The notes below the pieces were generated by a model, which searched no databases, was not told the DNA's origin, and saw only the letters and a program-made list of their open reading frames with translations. A program made the translations under genes and the position numbers. DNA of 35,333 nt from Lachnospiraceae bacterium (GTDB lineage: Bacteria > Bacillota > Clostridia > Lachnospirales > Lachnospiraceae). The DNA lies in assembly GCA_017544285.1 (NCBI GenBank), contig JAFYEL010000078.1, positions 1 through 35,333 of the forward strand, written 5' to 3'. This document shows, one piece after another, positions 1 through 8,102 of this stretch (positions are counted from its first letter, which is position 1; each line of letters starts with the position of its first letter).

Positions 1-627
1 ATCTGCGGATTCGACAATTTCCTGCCCTTCTTCCAGTTCCTCAAGGCACTTCTGGGAGCAGAGTCAGACCTGATCATCGATAAGAAAAACACCGTTGTGG
101 TATCCCCCGACGAGGGTGCCCTGGACCGTGCCATCTATTTTGCATCGGTTATGGGCGTGGATACCGGAATGTTCTACAAGCGTCGTGATTATTCTACCAT
201 AGTGAACGGCAAAAATCCCATTGTTGCACATGAATTCCTGGGTGACGAGGTGGACGGCAAGGATGTCATCGTGGTTGATGACATGATATCCTCCGGCGGC
301 TCCATGCTTGACACTGCCAGACAGCTCAAAAGCATGAACGCAAAAAGGGTTTTCATCTGCTGTACCTTCGGTCTTTTCACAGACGGACTGGAGGCCTTCG
401 ACAAGGCTTACGAAAAGTGCTGGTTCGACAGGATAATCACCACAAACCTCACCTATCACATCCCCGAGCTCATGAAGCGCCCCTACCATATAGAGGCAGA
501 CATGAGTAAGTTCGTGGCATCCATCATCGATTTCATGAACCACGACGTGTCCATGCAGTCCGTGATCACTCCCACCGAGAGGATCCACGAGATCGTCAGG
601 AAGTATAACCTACGCGAGGAGATCTGA
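1..627 (+). CDS. prs: Ribose-phosphate pyrophosphokinase (PRPP synthase), 3' part only
   Basis: The reading frame is open from base 1, so the first part of the gene lies outside the window; 208 codons and the stop are present. The enzyme makes PRPP from ribose 5-phosphate and ATP in the cytoplasm, feeding purine, pyrimidine, NAD, His and Trp synthesis. The PRPP-binding loop is seen as VVVDDMISSGGSMLDTA near residues 92-108 of the fragment, together with the VVSPDEGALDRA segment that leads into the second phosphoribosyltransferase-like fold. The loop carries SSGGS rather than the DTAGT of the common class I enzymes, so this may be a divergent Prs paralogue. The 3' end overlaps the convergent rnhB by 18 bases. 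An 8-bp hairpin lies just after the stop. The family call is firm; which Prs type is less sure. Confidence 0.88.
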   Translation: MCGFDNFLPFFQFLKALLGAESDLIIDKKNTVVVSPDEGALDRAIYFASVMGVDTGMFYKRRDYSTIVNGKNPIVAHEFLGDEVDGKDVIVVDDMISSGGSMLDTARQLKSMNAKRVFICCTFGLFTDGLEAFDKAYEKCWFDRIITTNLTYHIPELMKRPYHIEADMSKFVASIIDFMNHDVSMQSVITPTERIHEIVRKYNLREEI

Positions 628-1377
628 TATAAAGCTTTTTCTGTGGATGGGGCAGGGCCCCATCTCTTTCAGTGCGGCTATATGGGCCGCACTTCCGTAG
701 CCCTTGTTCGAGGCAAATCCGTACCCGGGATATTTTTCATCAAATTCTGTCATAAGCCGGTCCCTGGTGACCTTTGCCACTATGGAGGCCGCGGCTATGG
801 ATACGCTTTTGGCGTCACCCTTTATTATGGGCACCTGCTTTATCGAGATGCCGGGGATGGTCACCGCATCGTTGAGCAAAAGGGTCGGTGTCTGATCAAG
901 GGATGCTATGGCGGTCCTCATGGCCTCGTAGGTGGCGTTCAGAATGTTGATCTCATCTATCCTCTCATGGGATGCCTCTCCCACTGCCCAGGCCAGAGCC
1001 CTGTCCGTGATGATGTCGTAAAGCTCTTCCCTCTTTTTCTCACTGAGTTTTTTGGAATCGTTGATATAGAGGATCTCACAGTCCTTGGGGAGTATGACCG
1101 CCCCAGCCATGACAGGCCCCGCCAGCGGCCCTCTGCCCACCTCGTCTATGCCGCAGATAAGGCTGTGATCGGGATATTTATCCTCAAAGGCCCGCATGGC
1201 CTTAAGCCTCTCGTGCTCCGCCTTCCGGGCAGATACGGCCTTTTCCAGTCTGGTCACCAGTGCTTTTACCGATGTCCTTTCGTCGGATCCGTACTCGCCG
1301 ACAAAGGCTGTCACTGCGGATGCGTCCTCAATATCGATGTTTTCCATTTCTCTTTTGATCTCGGCTGCGCTCTTCAT
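610..1377 (-). CDS. rnhB: Ribonuclease HII
   Basis: This 255-residue protein cleaves the RNA strand of RNA-DNA hybrids and starts removal of single ribonucleotides from DNA. The catalytic core begins with GIDEVGRGPLAGPV, whose Asp-Glu pair binds metal. INDSKKLSEKKRE and SVSIAAASIVAKVTRDR follow in the expected order. About 70 residues precede the core, as in the longer Bacillus-type RnhB proteins. The start is supported by AGAGG eight bases upstream. It follows yraN with only one base between the yraN stop and this start (TGATATG), so the two are likely translated from one message. The 3' end overlaps the end of prs on the other strand. Confidence 0.96.
   Translation of the reverse strand: MKSAAEIKREMENIDIEDASAVTAFVGEYGSDERTSVKALVTRLEKAVSARKAEHERLKAMRAFEDKYPDHSLICGIDEVGRGPLAGPVMAGAVILPKDCEILYINDSKKLSEKKREELYDIITDRALAWAVGEASHERIDEINILNATYEAMRTAIASLDQTPTLLLNDAVTIPGISIKQVPIIKGDAKSVSIAAASIVAKVTRDRLMTEFDEKYPGYGFASNKGYGSAAHIAALKEMGPCPIHRKSFISDLLA
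646..664 (+). terminator. Hairpin after prs, probable weak terminator inside the rnhB 3' end
   Basis: A perfect 8-bp stem GATGGGGC / GCCCCATC with a 3-base AGG loop begins 18 bases after the prs stop and is followed by TCTTTC. The U-tract is short, so this is a weak terminator candidate. It lies within the coding end of the opposite-strand rnhB. Confidence 0.4.
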
Positions 1378-1378
1378 A

Positions 1379-1780
1379 TCATCCTCTCAAACAGTAATCA
1401 AATGCATTTTTTATCCACCGGATATCGGAAGTATCACTTCCCGTAACCGCCACCACATCAAAGCGCACCGGCGCTTCGAAGGGTATCTTTCTGTAGAGTC
1501 TGTAGTGGTCAAAGGCACGGCAGATGGCGTACTGCTTGCGGATGTCTACCGACTCTGCGGGGGAACCCGCCCCGGCGTTCCTGCGGTATTTCACCTCTAT
1601 GCACAGCCATGTACCCATGCGGTCCATACCCACTATGTCTATTTCATTGCCCCTGTGGGCTTTATAATTTCTGTCCTTTATCAGGACTCCTCTTTTCTTA
1701 AGATAATCGCAGACCAGGTCCTCACAACCCAAGCCTACCCTGCGTTTGTTGAACCTTTCGGGTGCTTCCTGTCTCTTCAT
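1379..1780 (-). CDS. yraN: YraN family (UPF0102) endonuclease-like protein
   Basis: A 133-residue protein of the UPF0102 family, which has a restriction-endonuclease-like fold. The motif line is visible as NEIDIVGMD followed by CIEVKYRR, corresponding to the E-x-D-(x)-E-V-K pattern of this fold. The N-terminal part has the family's GCEDLVCDYLKKRG helix. Its biological role is not settled; a link to DNA processing is inferred from the fold and from its common position beside rnhB. GGAG lies five bases before the ATG. The gene sits between the rny 3' hairpin and rnhB. Confidence 0.9.
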   Translation of the reverse strand: MKRQEAPERFNKRRVGLGCEDLVCDYLKKRGVLIKDRNYKAHRGNEIDIVGMDRMGTWLCIEVKYRRNAGAGSPAESVDIRKQYAICRAFDHYRLYRKIPFEAPVRFDVVAVTGSDTSDIRWIKNAFDYCLRG

Positions 1781-1802
1781 AAATTCTCCGAATATACAGC
1801 AA

Positions 1803-1828
1803 ACGGCAGCCGGTCTCCCGACTGCCGT
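1803..1828 (-). terminator. Strong hairpin between rny and yraN
   Basis: On the minus strand ACGGCAGTCGG pairs with CCGGCTGCCGT across a GAGA loop, a GNRA tetraloop. The stem is 11 bp with one T-G wobble. It begins 13 bases after the rny stop. The following TTTGCTGTAT is a poor U-tract, so this could be a leaky terminator or a 3'-end stabiliser that separates rny from yraN-rnhB expression. Confidence 0.5.
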
Positions 1829-1840
1829 ATAACTACCTGA

Positions 1841-3385
1841 TCACTTTGCGTAATCCGATACTCTGCTCTCCCGGATAAGATTAACCTTGATCTGTCCGGG
1901 GTATTCCATCTCCGCTTCGATCTTTTTGGAGATATCACGTGCAAGCATAACCATATCGGAATCAGATACCTGCTCAGGAACTACCATGATGCGAACTTCT
2001 CTTCCGGCCTGAATAGCAAAAGATTTGTCAACACCCTTGAAGGAATTTGTGATCTCTTCAAGCTGGTTCAAACGGTTGGTATAGGTGTCGATGGTGTCTC
2101 TTCTTGCGCCGGGACGTGCCGCCGAAATGGTATCGGCCGTCTGTACGATGCATGCTATGAGAGACTCGGGCTCAACATCACCGTGGTGTGCCTCAACGGC
2201 ATTTATGACCACAGCGGATTCCTTGTACTTTCTGCAGAGCTCGACGCCAAGCTGAATGTGGGAGCCTTCCTGCTCCTGATCAACGGCCTTGCCTATATCG
2301 TGCAGGAGTCCTGCTCTCTTGGCCGTTCTCACATCAACGCCGATCTCCATTGCAAGGAGTCCGGAAAGATGAGCTACCTCGATTGAATGCTTGAGTGCAT
2401 TCTGTCCGTAGCTTGTTCTGAACTTCATCTTGCCGAGAAGTCTTACAAGCTCGGGATGTATGCCATGCACCCCTACCTCAAGCGTTGCGGCCTCACCCTC
2501 CTCACGGATGAGTGTTTCCACATCACGCTGGGCCTTTTCAACCATTTCCTCAATACGTGCCGGATGGATACGCCCGTCGACTATAAGTCTTTCAAGGGCT
2601 ACCCTTGCAACCTCTCTGCGGATGGGATCGAAGGCTGAAAGGATGACTGCCTCGGGAGTGTCATCGATAATGAGGTCAACACCCGTCATGGTCTCGAGGG
2701 TTCTGATGTTTCGACCCTCACGGCCTATGATGCGTCCCTTCATGTCATCGCTGGGTAACTGAACCACAGAGATGGTAGCCTCGGCAACATGATCTGCCGC
2801 ACATCTCTGGATGGCGTTGACCACGTATTCCTTGGCTTTCTTGTCCGCTTCTTCCTTGGCCTTGGTTTCCAGTTCCTTGACCATTACTGCGGCTTCATGC
2901 CTTACTTCGTCCTCAACCGACTTGAAAAGCTGCTCTTTTGCCTGTTCGGAGGTCAGACCTGAAATTCGCTCCAGTTCCTGTATGCGCTGCTCGTTCAGCT
3001 TGGAAATCTCTTCCTGCTGCTTTGCCAGTGACTCTTCTTTGGCCGCAACCGCATTCTCTCTCTTCTCGATCGCATCTGCTTTTTTGTCGACGGATTCCTC
3101 TTTCTGCTGAATCCTTCTCTCAAGGCGCTGTACTTCGGATCTGCGCTCTCGAATTTCCTTGTCCAGGTCATTCTTGGCCTTGATGGACTCCTCTTTGATC
3201 TCGAGAAGGCCTTCTTTCTTTTTGGACTCGGCTGTCTTCAAAGCATTGTCGATGATCTCCCGCGCTTTGGTATCCGCATTTCCGATCTTCTCGTCAACGG
3301 ATTTCTTGTAACTCTTGGTGTAAAGCGCTGCGCAAAGAACGGCTATCACGGCTATTACGGCACCGACGATAATTCCAATTTGCAC
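1841..3385 (-). CDS. rny: Ribonuclease Y
   Basis: This is the 514-residue membrane-anchored endoribonuclease that starts mRNA decay in many Firmicutes. A single N-terminal membrane segment covers about residues 3-23. It is followed by a long charged coiled coil to about residue 190, a KH RNA-binding domain with [15 protein letters not shown], and an HD phosphohydrolase domain with [13 protein letters not shown]. Order and length match the family. The start is GTG at 3385 with a very strong AAGGAGGTG site eight bases upstream. That site is itself enclosed in a short inverted repeat. A SigA-type promoter lies across the recX stop, giving a leader of about 125 bases. So rny can be expressed apart from the SOS-controlled recA-recX. 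Confidence 0.97.
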   Translation of the reverse strand: MQIGIIVGAVIAVIAVLCAALYTKSYKKSVDEKIGNADTKAREIIDNALKTAESKKKEGLLEIKEESIKAKNDLDKEIRERRSEVQRLERRIQQKEESVDKKADAIEKRENAVAAKEESLAKQQEEISKLNEQRIQELERISGLTSEQAKEQLFKSVEDEVRHEAAVMVKELETKAKEEADKKAKEYVVNAIQRCAADHVAEATISVVQLPSDDMKGRIIGREGRNIRTLETMTGVDLIIDDTPEAVILSAFDPIRREVARVALERLIVDGRIHPARIEEMVEKAQRDVETLIREEGEAATLEVGVHGIHPELVRLLGKMKFRTSYGQNALKHSIEVAHLSGLLAMEIGVDVRTAKRAGLLHDIGKAVDQEQEGSHIQLGVELCRKYKESAVVINAVEAHHGDVEPESLIACIVQTADTISAARPGARRDTIDTYTNRLNQLEEITNSFKGVDKSFAIQAGREVRIMVVPEQVSDSDMVMLARDISKKIEAEMEYPGQIKVNLIRESRVSDYAK

Positions 3386-3388
3386 TAC

Positions 3389-3401
3389 AGGAGCACCTCC
3401 T
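3389..3401 (-). promoter_or_regulatory. Ribosome-binding site of rny inside a small hairpin
   Basis: The minus strand reads AGGAG-GTG-CTCCT, a 5-bp perfect inverted repeat that contains the Shine-Dalgarno sequence of the GTG-started rny. If formed, the hairpin would hide the site. The loop is only three bases, so stability is uncertain. Confidence 0.45.
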
Positions 3402-3518
3402 TATTTAGTTGTCATCCCGGAACACTGCTGCGAAACGATTAAATTTCTTACAATTTCAGGGTCCCGATTATGCGTTATTGAATTTTAGTCCGATAACAGA
3501 TAAAATTACAACATTTAG

Positions 3519-3547
3519 ATTTTAAACCATCGGATAAGTTATGTCAA
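3519..3547 (-). promoter_or_regulatory. SigA-type promoter of rny
   Basis: TTGACA (3542-3547) and TAAAAT (3519-3524) are separated by exactly 17 bases on the minus strand. The -35 box overlaps the recX stop codon. This gives rny its own start of transcription near 3512. Confidence 0.7.
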
Positions 3548-4017
3548 GTAAAGTGTGAAATCGCACGTTTGATATTTTCCATGGTGTAGCCCCTGCCGGT
3601 AAGATGTCGGTAAAGCTTTGCCCATGCCTTTTCGTCAGACCTGTCCGGAAGGCACCCGGGAAGGGTGCCACCCAGCTTTTTTTCAAGATATGCAGCGATG
3701 AGGGCGGACTCGTCGACATCCTCGTAAAGGGATGAGAGTACCTCCCGTATCACCTCTTTGTCTATTCCTCTTTTCAGAAGTTCGTACTCAAGCTGTCTGC
3801 GGCTCTTTTTTTCCATCCGGTAGGATGCAAAGGCACGGGCATATCTTTCGTCGTCGATATAGCCGTAGCCCTTGACATATTCCAGGGCGTCAAGTGCCGC
3901 TTCGGGATCAAAGCCCTCTTTTTTCAGCTTGTCCAGAAGTTCCTTTTCCGTTTTATCGCGGTCGGTAAGTATGGCCAGTGCTCTGAGCCTGGCTTTTTTG
4001 ATCTCATCTTCATTCAT
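3544..4017 (-). CDS. recX: Regulatory protein RecX
   Basis: A 157-residue RecX family protein that binds the RecA filament and limits or modulates its activity. The repeated three-helix units are seen in the [33 protein letters not shown] and [13 protein letters not shown] segments. It starts at ATG 4017 inside the last codons of recA (8-base overlap, ATGAATGA), which implies translational coupling. It should share the LexA-controlled recA message. No strong separate ribosome site is visible. Its end carries the -35 box of the rny promoter. Confidence 0.93.
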   Translation of the reverse strand: MNEDEIKKARLRALAILTDRDKTEKELLDKLKKEGFDPEAALDALEYVKGYGYIDDERYARAFASYRMEKKSRRQLEYELLKRGIDKEVIREVLSSLYEDVDESALIAAYLEKKLGGTLPGCLPDRSDEKAWAKLYRHLTGRGYTMENIKRAISHFT

Positions 4018-5050
4018 CGGCAGCGGGAGCTGCAGCCTCAGTGGGCTTTTCGCCGGTGCCTATACCGTAGAAGTCCCTGACACGGCTGTCCAGTTCTTCG
4101 AAAACATCCGGGTTGTCGATGAGGTACTGCTTTGCGTTTTCACGGCCCTGGCCTATCTTTTCGCCGTTGTAGGCGTACCATGCGCCGCTCTTGTTTATGA
4201 TATTGCAGCCGGCAGCAAGATCCAGTACATCGCCGGCCATGGAGATACCCTGTCCGAACATGATATCAAACTCCGCCTCTTTAAAGGGAGGAGCGATCTT
4301 GTTTTTGACGATCTTTACCCTGGTCCTGTTTCCGATGGCCTCGCCGCCCTGCTTTATGGTCTCTATCCTGCGGACATCGAGACGCACGGAGGAGTAGAAC
4401 TTCAGTGCGCGGCCGCCTGTGGTTGTCTCGGGGTTGCCGAACATGACGCCCACCTTTTCCCTGAGCTGGTTTATGAAGATCACGCAGCAGTTTGACTTGC
4501 TGATGACTGCTGTAAGCTTCCTCAGGGCCTGGGACATGAGCCTGGCCTGGAGGCCCACATGGGAATCGCCCATGTCGCCGTCGATCTCGGCCTTGGGAAC
4601 AAGGGCTGCAACGGAATCGATGACTACGATGTCAACGGCGCCGGAGCGGACCATGGTCTCGGCAATCTCAAGGGCCTGCTCTCCGGAATCCGGCTGGGAT
4701 ATGTAAAGGTTATCGATATCAACGCCGATGTTTTTGGCGTAAACGGGGTCAAGTGCGTGCTCTGCGTCTATGAAACCGGCTATGCCGCCGCGCTTCTGGA
4801 CCTCGGCTATCATATGCAGTGTAACGGTGGTCTTACCCGAGGATTCGGGACCGTAGATCTCAACGATGCGGCCCTTGGGAATGCCCCCCAGGCCCAGAGC
4901 TATATCGAGGCTGAGAGAGCCGGTGGGGATGGTCTCAACATTCATGCCGGTGCTGTTGTCACCAAGCTTCATGACGGAGCCCTTGCCAAACTGCTTTTCA
5001 ATCTGTGAAAGTGCGGCCTCAAGGGCCTTCTGCTTTTCTTCTCTTTCCAT
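4010..5050 (-). CDS. recA: Recombinase RecA
   Basis: This 346-residue protein forms filaments on single-stranded DNA, drives homologous strand exchange and triggers LexA self-cleavage. The Walker A motif is GPESSGKTT. The core continues with the [10 protein letters not shown] segment, the Walker B stretch [34 protein letters not shown] of the L2 DNA-binding loop, and the short acidic-alanine tail [13 protein letters not shown] lies six bases before the ATG. Two LexA boxes and a near-consensus promoter sit directly upstream. recX overlaps its 3' end. Confidence 0.99.
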   Translation of the reverse strand: MEREEKQKALEAALSQIEKQFGKGSVMKLGDNSTGMNVETIPTGSLSLDIALGLGGIPKGRIVEIYGPESSGKTTVTLHMIAEVQKRGGIAGFIDAEHALDPVYAKNIGVDIDNLYISQPDSGEQALEIAETMVRSGAVDIVVIDSVAALVPKAEIDGDMGDSHVGLQARLMSQALRKLTAVISKSNCCVIFINQLREKVGVMFGNPETTTGGRALKFYSSVRLDVRRIETIKQGGEAIGNRTRVKIVKNKIAPPFKEAEFDIMFGQGISMAGDVLDLAAGCNIINKSGAWYAYNGEKIGQGRENAKQYLIDNPDVFEELDSRVRDFYGIGTGEKPTEAAAPAADE

Positions 5051-5066
5051 TGTGAACCTCCAAATG

Positions 5067-5080
5067 CAAACATCTGTTCG
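5067..5080 (-). promoter_or_regulatory. LexA (DinR) box 1 of recA, in the leader
   Basis: The minus strand reads CGAACAGATGTTTG, which fits the Gram-positive SOS box CGAACRNRYGTTYC at 13 of 14 positions. It lies downstream of the -10 box and 16 bases before the recA start, where bound LexA would block transcription. Confidence 0.8.
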
Positions 5081-5092
5081 CCAGCTGAATCA

Positions 5093-5121
5093 ATAGTAAA
5101 ACATCTGTTCGGGTTTGTCAA
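5093..5121 (-). promoter_or_regulatory. Main recA promoter, SigA type
   Basis: TTGACA (5116-5121) and TACTAT (5093-5098) are separated by 17 bases on the minus strand. The spacer contains LexA box 2. The expected start of transcription is near 5086. Confidence 0.8.
5098..5111 (-). promoter_or_regulatory. LexA (DinR) box 2 of recA, in the promoter spacer
   Basis: The minus strand reads CGAACAGATGTTTT and lies between the -35 and -10 boxes. Its centre is 31 bases, about three helical turns, from box 1, so two LexA dimers could bind on the same face of the DNA. Confidence 0.78.
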
Positions 5122-5188
5122 CAGTTATTTTGGTAAAAATTCGAAGATCTGCCGGATGAGGCGGCACGATATGACTCAAGACAGGTTC

Positions 5189-5217
5189 ATCATAACTTTA
5201 CACGTGTCAAAAGTCAA
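5189..5217 (-). promoter_or_regulatory. Possible second, upstream promoter for recA
   Basis: TTGACT (5212-5217) and TATGAT (5189-5194) lie 17 bases apart on the minus strand, six bases beyond the MATE gene stop and about 95 bases upstream of the main recA promoter. Transcripts would still run through both LexA boxes. Confidence 0.45.
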
Positions 5218-5222
5218 CCACC

Positions 5223-6623
5223 CTATCTCACTATCTTTTTCACCCAGCCTCCTTTTTTCACGAGTATGTGGCCGATGATGCATTTGATCCAGTCCGCCAT
5301 CTGCAATATCACATATATCCATACCACGTAAATATCCGTATGTCTGCTGACAAAATAGGCCAGGGGCACGCTCACGATCCACATGAAAAAGCTGTCGAAA
5401 AGGAAGGTTATTACCGTGTTGCCCCCCGCCCTCAGTGTGAAATAGGTGGTGTGCAGAAAAGCAACCTGGGGGCTGAACACTGCCTGGGCCATAAGGAAAT
5501 GGCAGGCTATGAGCTTTGCCTCGTCGGTGGTGTTGTAAAACCGGGGAAATACCCCCGAAAGTGAAAAGAGCAGGATTCCCACTATGGTGGCTATGAACAC
5601 CGCAAATGCGATTATCCTGGCGTCCTCCTCCCGGGCCCGTTTGAAATCCCCGGCCCCCAGATGCTGCCCGATTATTATGGCAACGGCGTCACCCATGGCA
5701 AAGAACACCACGTTGAAGACATTGCTGACGGTACCGCTTATGTTCTGTGCGGCCACGGCACTGAGCCCCCGCAGTGAATAACACTGGGTGAGTATGGCGA
5801 TACCCGAGGACCACAGAGTCTCGTTCACCAGCAGGGGAAAGCCCGTGATAAAAAACTTCTTTACCAGCTCACCCTTAAGCGAAAACCTGCTGTACACTCC
5901 CTCGAAATAGGGACACAGTTCTTTGTTGCGGTGGGTCCACACCGCCACTATGAGAAACTCGGTATATCTGGCAAGGACTGTGGCAAGGGCCGCGCCCCGC
6001 ACTCCCATTTCCGGGAAGCCGAACTTTCCGAAGATCAGCAGATAGTTAAAGATCACGTTCACCGCCACCGCAGCCATTCCCGCCTTCATGGGGACCACGG
6101 TCTGGGAACACTCTCTCAGGGTGTTGGAATACACCTGTACCATTGTAAAGGCCGGAAGGCTGAAAAGGATTATCAGCAGATATTCCTTCGCATAGGCCAT
6201 GGCTGCCGCAGGGTCTCCGCCGGCATCCGTGTTGCCGGAAAGGTAAAGGGATATCAGCTTTTCTCCCCCGGTCAGAAATATGGTTATCGCCACGGCAGTG
6301 ATAAGGGCGCCCAGGATGAGCTTGTACCTGATGGTCTGCCTGATGCCCTCGTGATCCTTGCTTCCGTAGTACTGGGCGGTGAAGAGTCCCGCACCCGCAA
6401 GGCCGCCGAAGATGCACAGAAAGAAGACAAAGATCAGCTGGTTCACTATGGCCACTCCGGACATCTGCTCCGTTCCCGTGCGGCCCACCATGATGTTGTC
6501 CAAAAAGCTCACCAGGTTGGTGATGCCGGTCTGGAGCATAATGGGCACCGATATCTTCAGGATCTTTCCGTAGAAGTCACTGTCACCTACATATTTGGTT
6601 TTTAGTTTTTCAAGCGTCGACAT
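5223..6623 (-). CDS. MATE family multidrug/cation antiporter
   Basis: A 466-residue membrane protein with about 12 predicted helices and the two-bundle MATE pattern. MATE proteins export drugs or metabolites in exchange for Na+ or H+; the substrate here is unknown. Family features are KISVPIMLQTGITNLVSFLD at the first helix, GVAIVNQLIFVFF, the repeat start KKFFITGFPLLVNETLWSSG and the inner-loop AVAIIIGQHLGAG. The start is placed at ATG 6623. The frame stays open for 72 more codons upstream, but that stretch runs through a palindromic element and has no transporter sequence. No clear Shine-Dalgarno site precedes 6623, so expression may be weak, or the message may be leaderless from the TAATAT box seven bases upstream. 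The stop is TAG. Confidence 0.93.
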   Translation of the reverse strand: MSTLEKLKTKYVGDSDFYGKILKISVPIMLQTGITNLVSFLDNIMVGRTGTEQMSGVAIVNQLIFVFFLCIFGGLAGAGLFTAQYYGSKDHEGIRQTIRYKLILGALITAVAITIFLTGGEKLISLYLSGNTDAGGDPAAAMAYAKEYLLIILFSLPAFTMVQVYSNTLRECSQTVVPMKAGMAAVAVNVIFNYLLIFGKFGFPEMGVRGAALATVLARYTEFLIVAVWTHRNKELCPYFEGVYSRFSLKGELVKKFFITGFPLLVNETLWSSGIAILTQCYSLRGLSAVAAQNISGTVSNVFNVVFFAMGDAVAIIIGQHLGAGDFKRAREEDARIIAFAVFIATIVGILLFSLSGVFPRFYNTTDEAKLIACHFLMAQAVFSPQVAFLHTTYFTLRAGGNTVITFLFDSFFMWIVSVPLAYFVSRHTDIYVVWIYVILQMADWIKCIIGHILVKKGGWVKKIVR

Positions 6624-6650
6624 TTGTGATATTATTGTGTAAGTTTTAGC

Positions 6651-6802
6651 GGATGATGTGGGGGCATAGGGCTTCAAGCAGCAAAGCTGCTTGGAAGCAT
6701 TGCACGACAGATCACGCCGGCAAGCCAGCTTGCCGCGGTGATCTTTGTGCAATGTAAGCCAATGCGACAAAGTCGCATTGACCCTATGCCCCATCATCAT
6801 CT
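6651..6802. repeat. Structured palindromic element, four-way-junction fold
   Basis: About 150 bases between divergent genes fold almost completely. The outer arms 6652-6672 and 6781-6801 pair over 21 positions with about three mismatches. Three arms lie inside. Arm A (6671-6698) has stem CAAGCAGC / GCTGCTTG with an AAA loop, extended by GCTTC / GAAGC with one bulge. Arm B (6698-6754) has CATTGCAC / GTGCAATG, then 6710-6724 pairing with 6729-6743 (13 of 15) and a 4-base loop. Arm C (6760-6780) has CAATGCGAC / GTCGCATTG with an AAA loop. There is no U-tract on either strand and no believable open reading frame. It resembles a non-autonomous palindromic repeat or a structured RNA. No other copy was noticed here. 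Confidence 0.8.
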
Positions 6803-6833
6803 CCCCAACCCTCACCATTCGATCGGAGAAACA

Positions 6834-7346
6834 ATGCACATCGTATTACATCAGCCGGAGATCCCGTCCAATACGGGCAATATAGGGCGTACGTGCGCTG
6901 CAACAGGCTCCCGTCTCCACCTTATACGGCCTCTGGGCTTTTCCATCAACGAGAAGGCCCTGAAGCGGGCGGGGATGGACTACTGGGATGAGCTTGACGT
7001 CAGGGTCTACATCAACTTCAGCGATTTCCTTGAGAAAAATCCTTCCATAGGAAACGGCGAAAGCCGGCTGTTCATGGCTACCACCAAGGCGCGCCGCACC
7101 TACTGCGACGTCACCTACGGCAAAAACGATTATATCATGTTCGGCAGGGAAAGCGGAGGTATTCCCGAACAGCTTCTGGTGGACAACGAAGAGGGCTGCA
7201 TAAGGATCCCCATGCTCGATGGCACCCGCTCCCTAAATTTAGCAAATTCCACATCCATCATCCTCTATGAGGCACTTCGACAGCAGGGCTTTGAGGGTCT
7301 CACGGACAAGGGCAGCCTCCACGATCTGGAATGGAGAACATCATGA
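6834..7346 (+). CDS. trmL: tRNA (cytidine/uridine 34-2'-O)-methyltransferase, SPOUT family
   Basis: A 170-residue SPOUT-fold enzyme that methylates the 2'-O of the wobble base in certain leucine tRNAs. It opens with MHIVLHQPEIPSNTGNIGRT, typical of TrmL. The knotted SAM-binding region is seen as DYIMFGRESGGIPEQLL and IPMLDGTRSLNLANSTSIIL. GGAG lies five bases before ATG 6834. A longer reading from 6738 would start inside the palindromic element and adds only non-conserved residues, so it is rejected. The stop overlaps the next start as ATGA. Confidence 0.95.
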   Translation: MHIVLHQPEIPSNTGNIGRTCAATGSRLHLIRPLGFSINEKALKRAGMDYWDELDVRVYINFSDFLEKNPSIGNGESRLFMATTKARRTYCDVTYGKNDYIMFGRESGGIPEQLLVDNEEGCIRIPMLDGTRSLNLANSTSIILYEALRQQGFEGLTDKGSLHDLEWRTS

Positions 7347-8101
7347 ACGAAAACGTGAAAAAACGACTGGAGCTTCTGGATACCGTAAGGGGCATCACGG
7401 TCATCAGCATGATACTGTACCACGCCCTGTGGGATATCTGCTACCTGGGGCTCGCTCCGCAAAGTCTCATATCCTCAAACGCTGCGGCCGTCTGGCAGCT
7501 CACCATCTGCTGCAGCTTTATACTGCTCTCCGGCTACTGCTTTCCCATGGGCAGCCGGAAGATCCGTCACGGTATAGTAATCATGGGCTGGGGCGTGGCC
7601 ATCACGGTGGTGACCTGCACCTTTGTCCCCCAGACCTCCGACATCTTCGGAGTGCTCTGGCTCCTGGGTATCTGTGCCCTCATCGCCTGCCTGCTCCACC
7701 ACTGCTTTGAGGAGCTCACTCCACCTCTGGCCGCCGTGTGGGCTATCGTGTGCCTCGTCGGTTTTTCCGCCTTCTACAGGGTGGGTACCGGGTACCTCGA
7801 TCTTGTGCACCCGGTTAAGCTTCCGAGAGGCCTCTACCATGGCCTCTTCATGTCCCTCATAGGCTTCAGGGATCCGGAGTTTTTCTCCGTGGATTACTTT
7901 CCTCTCCTCCCCTGGGCATTCCTGTACTTTACGGGATATTTCCTGAACAGGATGACTGCAGGAAACGAAAAGCTCAAAAAAGCGCTGACTCCGGGGCTGC
8001 CCTTCTTTTCCTTTATCGGGCGGCATTCACTGGTCATCTATCTGGTGCACCAGCCCGTGGTCTACGGCCTTACAAACCTCATCGCATATATGGTGAAATA
8101 A
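7343..8101 (+). CDS. Membrane protein of the heparan-glucosaminide acetyltransferase-like family (DUF1624)
   Basis: A 252-residue integral membrane protein with about seven helices. The N-terminus RLELLDTVRGITVISMILYH matches the catalytic-domain family HGSNAT_cat/DUF1624, where a membrane-embedded conserved His follows the DxxRG motif. LVIYLVHQPVVYG near the C-terminus is the family's last helix. Bacterial members are taken to modify sugars or other envelope molecules by acyl transfer, but the substrate is unknown. The start at 7343 is favoured because GGAG lies six bases upstream and the ATG overlaps the trmL stop as ATGA. An ATG at 7331 lacks such a site. Confidence 0.85.
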   Translation: MNENVKKRLELLDTVRGITVISMILYHALWDICYLGLAPQSLISSNAAAVWQLTICCSFILLSGYCFPMGSRKIRHGIVIMGWGVAITVVTCTFVPQTSDIFGVLWLLGICALIACLLHHCFEELTPPLAAVWAIVCLVGFSAFYRVGTGYLDLVHPVKLPRGLYHGLFMSLIGFRDPEFFSVDYFPLLPWAFLYFTGYFLNRMTAGNEKLKKALTPGLPFFSFIGRHSLVIYLVHQPVVYGLTNLIAYMVK

Positions 8102-8102
8102 A

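Noticed and set aside
643-1446. 267-codon plus-strand open frame opposite rnhB
   Set aside because: It is a shadow of the conserved RNase HII gene, with no ribosome site and no domain.
5931-6605. 224-codon plus-strand open frame opposite the MATE gene
   Set aside because: It is His/Gly/Arg-rich with no recognisable domain and mirrors the codons of the transporter on the other strand.
6651-6802. Reading the palindromic element as a bidirectional terminator, tRNA or integron attC site
   Set aside because: There is no U-tract, no tRNA invariant bases, and no attC core GTTRRRY motifs; the three-arm layout does not fit any of these.
6624-6839. 72-codon N-terminal extension of the MATE protein
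   Set aside because: It runs through the palindromic element and overlaps the trmL start; it has no transporter sequence and MATE conservation starts at 6623.
8082-8102. Manganese riboswitch upstream of mntP
   Set aside because: mntP starts one base after the previous stop, so there is no leader to hold a yybP-ykoY element.
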